From contig JAAZAP010000097.1 in NCBI GenBank assembly GCA_012514255.1, positions 1-10,334 on the forward strand: 10,334 nt of DNA, given 5' to 3'. The number at the start of each line of letters is the position of its first letter. Position 1 is the first letter of the stretch. The translations under genes were made by a program, and so were the position numbers. Of this stretch, positions 7,301-10,334 are shown piece after piece. The DNA comes from Bacteroidales bacterium. GTDB taxonomy: Bacteria; Bacteroidota; Bacteroidia; Bacteroidales; VadinHA17. Below the pieces are notes generated by a model. That model saw only the letters and a list, made by a program, of their open reading frames with translations. It ran no database searches and had not been told where the DNA came from.

Positions 7301-8578
7301 CAGGTCAAACCCGATGAGCAGGTCATAGTATGTCATGTTGAATATTCCATCATTACCATTTAGGTATGACGGAACGAAGATCACCTTTACCTTTTCAGCG
7401 GGAGTATTGTGAATCTCCTCTCGCCTGAGCTGGTTCATCACAGGGTCATCATTCACATAATGAAGCCCGTGTGTAAGATATCTGTCATCCCCGTTGATGG
7501 CAGTGCCGTTAGCCACTGCCTCCGCCAGGTCTTGGCGGGGGCCCTTGTGATATGCCGGCACGAGGATGAAGGCCACACACTGGCGGTCTGAATCCCTGTT
7601 CCTGTTTATTGCCCCCAGGGCGGAGAGGAAGAGATCAATGCCCTTGTTACGGTATTCATACCTCCCGCTGGTGGATACAAGAAGGGTATCATCAGGAAGG
7701 TCATGGCCGAGCAGCGCCCTGGCTACTGCCAGCAGCTTCTCCCTGGCGTTCTGCCTGGCCTGATCAAAATCCTCCGGAGATGGAACAAAGGAGTCCTCAA
7801 ATCCGTTTGGTGTTACAACATCCGGCTTCTTGCCAAGGAACGCCTCACACTCCCTGCCGGTAATCTCACTTACAGTGGTAAAGACATCAGCCTCCTGAGC
7901 GCTGATCTTTTCGAGCGACTGCTTGGAGGTTACATTGAACTCATGCGCTATCTGCACCGGGTTGAACTCCTTCAGACGGCTGTAGAGCTGCCTGTTGTTC
8001 CCGGCGATGCTTCGGCCCAGCACAGTGGCATGAGTGGTAAATGCTGTGGTTATCCATGGAACCTCCTTCTCGAGGTAGAGAACGCCTGTGCCTGTCATCC
8101 ACTCATGAAAATGAGCAATGACCCTGGTATGCTCCCTGTAAAAATTTGTAAAGCTTTCAATAACCCTGCCTGCCGCATAACCGAAGAGTGCAGGCTCAAT
8201 ATAATCCCATTGACCTGATATGCTGTCAAGCTTGTATGTCTCCCAGAAACGGGCGAAGACCTCATTCTGCTGACCGAAGTAAGGTGTGAAATCAACCAGC
8301 ATCACGCGGGGATTACCCTTGATGTTCCATCTTCCTGTCTTGACTATCAGTCCCTCCTGGCTTGCCACAGCCTTCCACGGAAGAAACATATCCTCGTCAG
8401 GTGTGAACTCGGGGTTAGAGGCGTCATCCCTCCACACGTCAGGTCCTATGAGAACAAAATTTTCGCCGAATTCATTTTTTGCATTCAGCGCCTTGGTTGA
8501 AATGACCGTATATATACCGCCTACTTTATTGCATACTTCCCAGCTTGTTTCAAATAAAAAATCCGCTTTCATCTCCAT
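4349..8578 (-). CDS. Glycogen synthase (GT3) fused to alpha-glucan phosphorylase (GT35)
   Basis: One uninterrupted 1409-residue frame holds two enzymes. Residues 1-540 are a GT3 glycogen synthase of animal/fungal type: SWEVCNKVGG (12-21), HFHEW (156-160), FTTHATVLGR (180-189), KPDVVTPNG (251-259), SGRYEYRNKG (304-313; R306 and K312 match sugar-nucleotide-binding residues), and YEPWGYTPLE (433-442) with the catalytic E434/E442 pair. It should extend alpha-1,4-glucan, probably from UDP-glucose. After a linker (about 541-576) comes a DUF3417-type domain (577-660, LWWSWN), then a GT35 phosphorylase of the TIGR02094 'alpha-glucan family' type: YFSMEFGIHPSL (668-679), SNEGHSAF (832-839), THTPVPAGH (871-879), FARRFATYKR (1059-1068), and EASGTSGEK (1155-1163) with K1163 as the pyridoxal-phosphate lysine. 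A beta-rich C-terminus (1290-1409) follows. Both active sites look intact. ATG 8578 has only an AT-rich leader; a second in-frame ATG lies two codons on. It follows the GH57 gene by 66 bases, probably in one operon. Confidence 0.95.
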   Translation of the reverse strand: MEMKADFLFETSWEVCNKVGGIYTVISTKALNAKNEFGENFVLIGPDVWRDDASNPEFTPDEDMFLPWKAVASQEGLIVKTGRWNIKGNPRVMLVDFTPYFGQQNEVFARFWETYKLDSISGQWDYIEPALFGYAAGRVIESFTNFYREHTRVIAHFHEWMTGTGVLYLEKEVPWITTAFTTHATVLGRSIAGNNRQLYSRLKEFNPVQIAHEFNVTSKQSLEKISAQEADVFTTVSEITGRECEAFLGKKPDVVTPNGFEDSFVPSPEDFDQARQNAREKLLAVARALLGHDLPDDTLLVSTSGRYEYRNKGIDLFLSALGAINRNRDSDRQCVAFILVPAYHKGPRQDLAEAVANGTAINGDDRYLTHGLHYVNDDPVMNQLRREEIHNTPAEKVKVIFVPSYLNGNDGIFNMTYYDLLIGFDLTLYPSYYEPWGYTPLESLMFRVPTVTTNLAGFGMWVDTYFENPGNGCLVVNRTDHNENEVIAAMEEFIRRFIRMNAGEAAAAREKAWEISRIASWNTLFKYYTEAYNYALEESEERRDQPREYARILEATEVQVRKPFQVPVWKDIYVQSELPERIAFLKELSANLWWSWNSDAEFLFRRMDPTLWEEVGHNPKRLLESIDYKRLVVLSDDEVFLDDADRIYREFTEYLARPENPEIPSIAYFSMEFGIHPSLKIYSGGLGVLAGDYLKEASDSNVNITAIGLLYRYGYFRQKLGPRGEQQAIYEAEDFSHLPVEPVLNNEGNQLTIQLTWPGRTVRARLWLAQVGKVKLYLLDTDFEENIHEDRAITHYLYGGDSENRLKQELILGIGGMRALIALGIRPDVYHSNEGHSAFIGFERMRHLIENDHLTFDEAVEIVRASTLFTTHTPVPAGHDAFEEDLLRKYISHYHTRLNITWDQMMALGRCQNENERKFNMSYLATRLSQEMNGVSQLHGHVSRGLFSKLWPGYLRDELYIGHVTNGVHYSTWVAPEWEQIYEKLTGSHHFDQCDRDQWSKIYKVEDEKVFETKMKLKKRLFDNIRKRLQSDMLERHVSPRTLMNISSHLNEKALTIGFARRFATYKRASLLFRDLDRLEKIVNNPERPVQFIYAGKAHPNDGGGQELIRRINEISQMPQFAGKVLFLENYDMELARFLVRGVDIWMNTPTRPLEASGTSGEKAVMNGTIHFSVLDGWWVEGYHAFAGWALPKKRTFGTQDLQDDVDAETIYNMLEYEIIPAYYSRDENGIPREWTSYIKNTMVKVAPEFTSRRMLNDYMERYYTRLWERSMRMNADNYTLARELAGWKSYISRVWDEIEIVKFDLKGLAKNVFRSGHNYTTEIILDIKDIPVENVGVELVVTRQMKNGEYTFFTSREFKYVSRKKGRIIYSVDFQPEMAGTFFYGIRIYAKHDALPHRQDFCLLRWVD
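7499..7542. repeat. Two overlapping inverted repeats inside the GT3 coding region
   Basis: GGCAGTG (7499-7505) and CACTGCC (7514-7520) form a perfect 7-bp stem with an 8-base loop. Directly after it, CCGCCA (7522-7527) and TGGCGG (7533-7538) form a 6-bp stem with a 5-base loop. If the second stem is extended outward by GCC/GGC pairing, it competes with the first for bases 7518-7520. Both lie in the segment encoding about residues 346-360 of the synthase half. They may shape mRNA folding, or may simply reflect codon choice in an Ala/Gly-rich stretch. Confidence 0.5.
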
Positions 8579-8644
8579 TTAGTTAATAATCAATTAATAC
8601 GCACGAGGCGCAGATAAGTTACACATAGCTATGAATCCCGGCAG
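8579..8644 (-). promoter_or_regulatory. Intergenic leader between GH57 and fusion genes, with palindromes
   Basis: These 66 bases separate two co-directional genes. CATAGCTATG at 8624-8633 is a perfect 10-bp palindrome. TTAAT (8583-8587) and ATTAA (8593-8597) form an inverted repeat with a 5-base spacer immediately before the start codon of the fusion gene. The last 22 bases before the ATG are almost pure A/T with no purine-rich Shine-Dalgarno sequence, as is usual for Bacteroidota translation starts. No good TTTG/TAnnTTTG promoter pair is present, so the fusion gene is probably read from a promoter upstream of the GH57 gene. Operator function for the palindromes is speculative. Confidence 0.35.
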
Positions 8645-10297
8645 TTAGCTTGTTCCGGTTTTCTTCTTTGCCGTTTTTGTTTTTGTGGCAACAGCCTTCT
8701 TTGCAGTTGCCGTCCCGGTTCCGGATGGTTTTCGGGCAGTTTTCCCTGTACCAGTCTTTGCAGGACTGTCATTGGCAGTCTTCCGGGTGACTGCAGAAGC
8801 TTTCTTTATGGATGGCTCAGTGTCAGCCACTGCTCCCGCTGCCTGCATGGCTGCCGGTTTTGAAGCTGCCGCTGCCGGCGCTTTCTTCCTTGCTGTGGCA
8901 CTTTTCACTGCAGTAGCCGGCGCTTTCTTCCTTGCTGTGGCACTTTTCACTGCCGCTGCCGGCGCTTTCTTTTTCACGGCACGTGCCGCCACCTTCTCCA
9001 GCCTTGCCAGTCTCTCCTCAAGATCCTTTATCGTCCTGTCCTTGTCGCTGATAGCTGTTGAAAGCTTGTTGACCTCCTCATCATGCAGGTTAAGCGGGCA
9101 GACTGAATTCAGACGTATCTCGAAATCGCTCAGTACGTTCATGTAATTCATGAATGCCTGATACGGATTCTCATAAGGGTTGAAATATGCATGAACGGCT
9201 CCGTCAGAGAAGAATTTCGTTGACATATAATAGAAGTGGTCACTCGATTGCAGGTAGACCCAGTCACGTATCAACTGTTCATTATTGCATCTGCCAACCC
9301 TGTCTGACAGGCTGTAGAGCTTGTTCACGGCCGCTGTCTGCAGCTCATTACCCATCCAGGCGGTGATGTCTCTCTCCTCATCAGCCCATGAGATGGGTGA
9401 AGGCACATGCAGAAGCGAAACAGGCTGGTAATGATCAGCCACCTCTGACACGGTCATGAAGCTGAAGGGTGTCTTCCTGATGATCAGATCGGGAAAATGC
9501 CTGAGAAATTCGAATATTCCCGTATCCTTTTCCTGATGCTCACCGAATGTTTCATAGTCCATGAAAATATTCACCAGCTCTGAAGAGGAGGCCATGCCCT
9601 TAATCCATGAGGCATATTTCTCAGCTGTCAGCGGATAGCTTGACCACTGCTTGTCAGAGAAACGAAAAGCTATATCATCACTGAGGGTGTAATTGCGCAG
9701 CAGCACCTTCAGCCTGGGGTTGATGGCATTACAGTAGAGATAGTTGGGCGACTTCCATCCGAGGATATGCTTTGCTCCTTCGGTGACAACAGCCTTGTAA
9801 CCCATCTCTGCCATCCAGCTACCTATCTCATCTGAGTAGATGAGCTCGGTGTTTCTGATGGATGTGGGCTCATAACCAATGTATTCAACCATCTTGTCCC
9901 TGTGTACCCTGACCTGCAGCTCATACCTCTCCCTGCTCATCAGCGAGGCAAGTGAGTGCGAATTGGTCTCAGCCAGAAATTCAACACATCCCGTCTCGGC
10001 CAGTTCTCTGAAGGAGTCCAGCACCTCCGGGGCATAGAGCCTGAACTGATCAATGACAATACCCGTGAGTGAGAAGGTGACGCGGAACTTGCCCTTGTGC
10101 TTGCGGATAAGCTCGAGCAGGACCCTGTTGGCAGGCAGGTAGCAGTTATTGGCTATCTTGCGCAGGATTGACTCATTCATGAAATCATCATAATAATAAT
10201 GTTCATGTCCCATCTCAAAGAAGCGGTAACGCCTGAGCCTGAAGGGCTGATGAACCTGGAAATAAAGGCAGATTGCCTTTTTCTGTGCTGTGCTCAT
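8645..10297 (-). CDS. GH57 alpha-amylase-type enzyme with basic Ala/Lys-rich tail
   Basis: Residues 1-400 form a GH57 catalytic domain predicted to hydrolyse or transfer alpha-1,4-glucan. Visible motifs are HQPFR (16-20), GCVEFLAETNSHSL (103-116), RNTELIYSD (148-156) with nucleophile E151, FMDYETFGEH (245-254) with acid/base D247, and SWADEERD around W304. The retaining mechanism and the E/D pair are family knowledge; whether it is an amylase, a 4-alpha-glucanotransferase or another GH57 activity cannot be told from motifs. A predicted coiled coil follows at about 405-440 (LEERLARLEK). Residues 441-550 are low-complexity: by my count 32 Ala, 23 Lys, 4 Arg and only 3 acidic residues, resembling histone H1-like bacterial tails. 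No signal peptide is seen, so it should be cytoplasmic. ATG 10297 is the only ATG available and lies just before the conserved ICLYFQVHQP segment. The frame stays open upstream to the window edge, and any promoter would lie beyond 10334. It is followed by the fusion gene 66 bases on. Confidence 0.93.
   Translation of the reverse strand: MSTAQKKAICLYFQVHQPFRLRRYRFFEMGHEHYYYDDFMNESILRKIANNCYLPANRVLLELIRKHKGKFRVTFSLTGIVIDQFRLYAPEVLDSFRELAETGCVEFLAETNSHSLASLMSRERYELQVRVHRDKMVEYIGYEPTSIRNTELIYSDEIGSWMAEMGYKAVVTEGAKHILGWKSPNYLYCNAINPRLKVLLRNYTLSDDIAFRFSDKQWSSYPLTAEKYASWIKGMASSSELVNIFMDYETFGEHQEKDTGIFEFLRHFPDLIIRKTPFSFMTVSEVADHYQPVSLLHVPSPISWADEERDITAWMGNELQTAAVNKLYSLSDRVGRCNNEQLIRDWVYLQSSDHFYYMSTKFFSDGAVHAYFNPYENPYQAFMNYMNVLSDFEIRLNSVCPLNLHDEEVNKLSTAISDKDRTIKDLEERLARLEKVAARAVKKKAPAAAVKSATARKKAPATAVKSATARKKAPAAAASKPAAMQAAGAVADTEPSIKKASAVTRKTANDSPAKTGTGKTARKPSGTGTATAKKAVATKTKTAKKKTGTS
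8876..8971 (-). repeat. 42-bp in-frame tandem repeat (about 2.3 copies) in the GH57 tail
   Basis: Unit one covers 8876-8917 and unit two 8918-8959. They agree at 39 of 42 bases, with all three differences in the last seven positions. A third partial copy continues for 12 bases (8960-8971) before diverging. Because 42 is a multiple of three, each unit adds 14 residues of the type KSATARKKAPATAV to the protein tail. Such a repeat can gain or lose units by slippage or recombination without breaking the frame. Confidence 0.9.
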
Positions 10298-10334
10298 ATT
10301 GTTTATCTTGTCTGTTGCAAAACCCCTGAATAAA

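Noticed and set aside
7703..8218. A 171-residue + strand frame opposite the GT3 domain
   Set aside because: It is antisense to strongly conserved synthase motifs and has no family resemblance.
8685..9146. A 153-residue + strand frame coding a hydrophobic Ala/Phe-rich, membrane-like protein
   Set aside because: It lies exactly opposite the Lys/Ala-rich tail of the GH57 gene. The complement of Lys and Ala codons reads as Phe, Leu and Ala-type codons, so the apparent membrane protein is a composition artefact.
10298..10334. TTTTG upstream of the GH57 gene as a -33 promoter element
   Set aside because: A matching -7 box at the usual spacing would overlap the start codon, and none is present. 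The promoter probably lies outside the window.

Overview
This window most likely comes from a bacterium of the phylum Bacteroidota, probably Bacteroidales or a near relative. The grounds are an MG2/'FPEGG'-type macroglobulin-like protein of a kind common there, a GH57 amylase whose sequence strongly resembles the Bacteroidota form, AT-rich leaders with little or no Shine-Dalgarno signal, and a mid-range G+C that I judged by eye. The assignment rests on family resemblance recalled from memory, not on a search.

Layout: four long, intact reading frames fill almost the whole window, and no stretch over 300 bases lacks a gene. On the + strand are the 3' portion of a macroglobulin-like protein gene (entering from the left edge to 2272) and, after 53 bases, a eukaryotic-type glycogen branching enzyme (2326-4344). 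On the - strand are a GH57 alpha-glucan enzyme with a very basic Ala/Lys tail (10297-8645) and, 66 bases downstream of it, a 1409-residue protein that fuses a GT3 glycogen synthase to a GT35 alpha-glucan phosphorylase (8578-4349). The two pairs converge at the centre with only 4 bases between stop codons. I see no tRNA, rRNA, CRISPR array, insertion sequence or convincing rho-independent terminator.

Three of the four genes form a compact storage-polysaccharide module. GT3 would elongate alpha-1,4-glucan, GH13_8 would add alpha-1,6 branches, GT35 would release glucose-1-phosphate, and GH57 would cut or rearrange the alpha-1,4 chain. Synthase and phosphorylase, which act in opposite directions, sit on one polypeptide. 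Both the synthase and the branching enzyme resemble the animal/fungal enzymes rather than the GlgA/GlgB of E. coli, and no ADP-glucose pyrophosphorylase gene is visible here. The macroglobulin-like gene has no evident link to glycogen and is probably only a neighbour.

The observations most worth following up are the synthase-phosphorylase fusion, the histone-H1-like tail (with a 42-bp tandem repeat in its DNA) on the GH57 enzyme, the apparent loss of the eukaryotic glucose-6-phosphate-sensing arginine cluster in the GT3 half, and a perfect 10-bp hairpin inside the macroglobulin-like gene. I did not find a wholly unfamiliar system.
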